DNA of 5,920 bases from Candidatus Zambryskibacteria bacterium RIFOXYD2_FULL_43_10 (lineage in GTDB: Bacteria > Patescibacteriota > Minisyncoccia > Phycocordibacterales > Zambryskibacteraceae), in contig MHWZ01000019.1 of assembly GCA_001825475.1 (NCBI GenBank), forward strand, positions 7,131-13,050. Direction: 5' to 3'. The position numbers and the translations under genes are program-made. Shown one piece after another: positions 5,479-5,920 of the stretch (its first letter is position 1; every line of letters starts with the position of its first letter). The notes under the pieces are model-generated. The model saw nothing but the letters and a program-made list of their open reading frames with translations. It made no database searches and was not told the origin of the DNA.

Positions 5479-5904
5479 TTATTTTACAAGTGGTATACGT
5501 TTCCAAACCTTCTTTTCTGAAGCAACAAATCTTTCGGAATGATTATTGCCATACGATTGGCGATACAAACGGAAAGCGTCTGGATTATTGCGCTCAATAA
5601 CATGCTTGCTTGCGGCAAGTTCGCTTGCACCCTTTTCAGGAGTACCTAGATATTTCTCCACTGGTTCCAAATGACCCATTCCATAAATAAACACAATTTT
5701 TTTATAACCAGCCTTTGATAGCTGCTGCAATGCTTCCGCAAGTTTTGCGTCGCGCAAACGTACCAGTTCATTCTGATCATCCTTTATCTTCATCGATTCT
5801 TCGAATGCACTTTGAGGGAGAGTTTCAGTTATTTTTGGTGTTACTCCGGCAATAGCAGCTGCACCAGCCATCAACCCAAGATTGAGAAATTTTCTTCTCG
5901 ACAT
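5479..5904 (-). CDS. Hypothetical protein with twin-arginine (Tat) signal
   Basis: A 141-residue protein I do not recognise as a named family. Its N-terminus MSRRKFLNLGLMAG followed by AAAIAGV fits a twin-arginine signal (SRRxFL, then a weak hydrophobic stretch to about residue 21), so export in folded form is predicted. No clear cleavage site is seen; it may remain as a membrane anchor. The rest is soluble and charged. A segment KKIVFIYGMGHLEPVEKYL in mid-chain looks like a buried beta strand followed by Gly-Met-Gly-His and a helix. This faintly recalls the GX2H motif of the TraB/PrgY/TIKI group, but the protein is far too short for that fold. The 5' context is cut by the window; only 16 upstream bases are visible and show no clear ribosome binding site. 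It converges with rpmB. Confidence 0.75.
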   Translation of the reverse strand: MSRRKFLNLGLMAGAAAIAGVTPKITETLPQSAFEESMKIKDDQNELVRLRDAKLAEALQQLSKAGYKKIVFIYGMGHLEPVEKYLGTPEKGASELAASKHVIERNNPDAFRLYRQSYGNNHSERFVASEKKVWKRIPLVK

Positions 5905-5920
5905 ACTCTGTGGTTTATTA

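Overview
The window is a bacterial chromosome segment built around a str (streptomycin) ribosomal operon read on the minus strand. In transcription order it holds a site-2-protease-like membrane peptidase, rpsL (S12), rpsG (S7), fusA (EF-G) and the first 59 codons of tuf (EF-Tu), which runs off the left edge. On the plus strand, at the right, lies a short rpmB (L28). At the far right is a minus-strand gene for a small protein with a twin-arginine signal. Compact genes, short spacers, an 80-residue L28 with a GGGYSNRTRAT-type N-terminus, and almost no Shine-Dalgarno sequences suggest a Candidate Phyla Radiation (Patescibacteria, Parcubacteria-like) genome. That placement is inference from protein flavour, not a phylogeny.

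Between fusA and tuf, which are usually adjacent, sit about 1.2 kb of accessory DNA. It holds an AT-rich MntA-HepT (MNT-HEPN) toxin-antitoxin pair on the minus strand. The pair is flanked by two small plus-strand genes: a 66-residue Cys-containing protein and a 48-residue basic protein. tuf is therefore cut off from fusA, and it has its own recognisable -35/-10 promoter in the spacer.

The most unusual signal is in the spacers. The leader of rpsL contains two arrays of five heptamers each, facing one another around the putative operon promoter. The rpsL-rpsG spacer is three heptamers. The rpsG-fusA spacer is a dispersed palindromic element with a 10-bp perfect stem. The tuf leader is a 9-bp array. 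At three consecutive gene junctions the upstream stop codon lies inside the repeat itself. Separately, the peptidase gene and the 48-residue gene both carry TGATATAAT exactly six bases before the ATG, which predicts leaderless mRNAs.

Functionally, rpsL, rpsG, fusA, tuf and rpmB are core translation genes. The peptidase is a membrane protein of unknown substrate. The MntA-HepT pair is an RNase toxin with its nucleotidylating antitoxin. No tRNA, rRNA, insertion sequence or CRISPR array is visible, and no gene-free stretch exceeds 300 bases.
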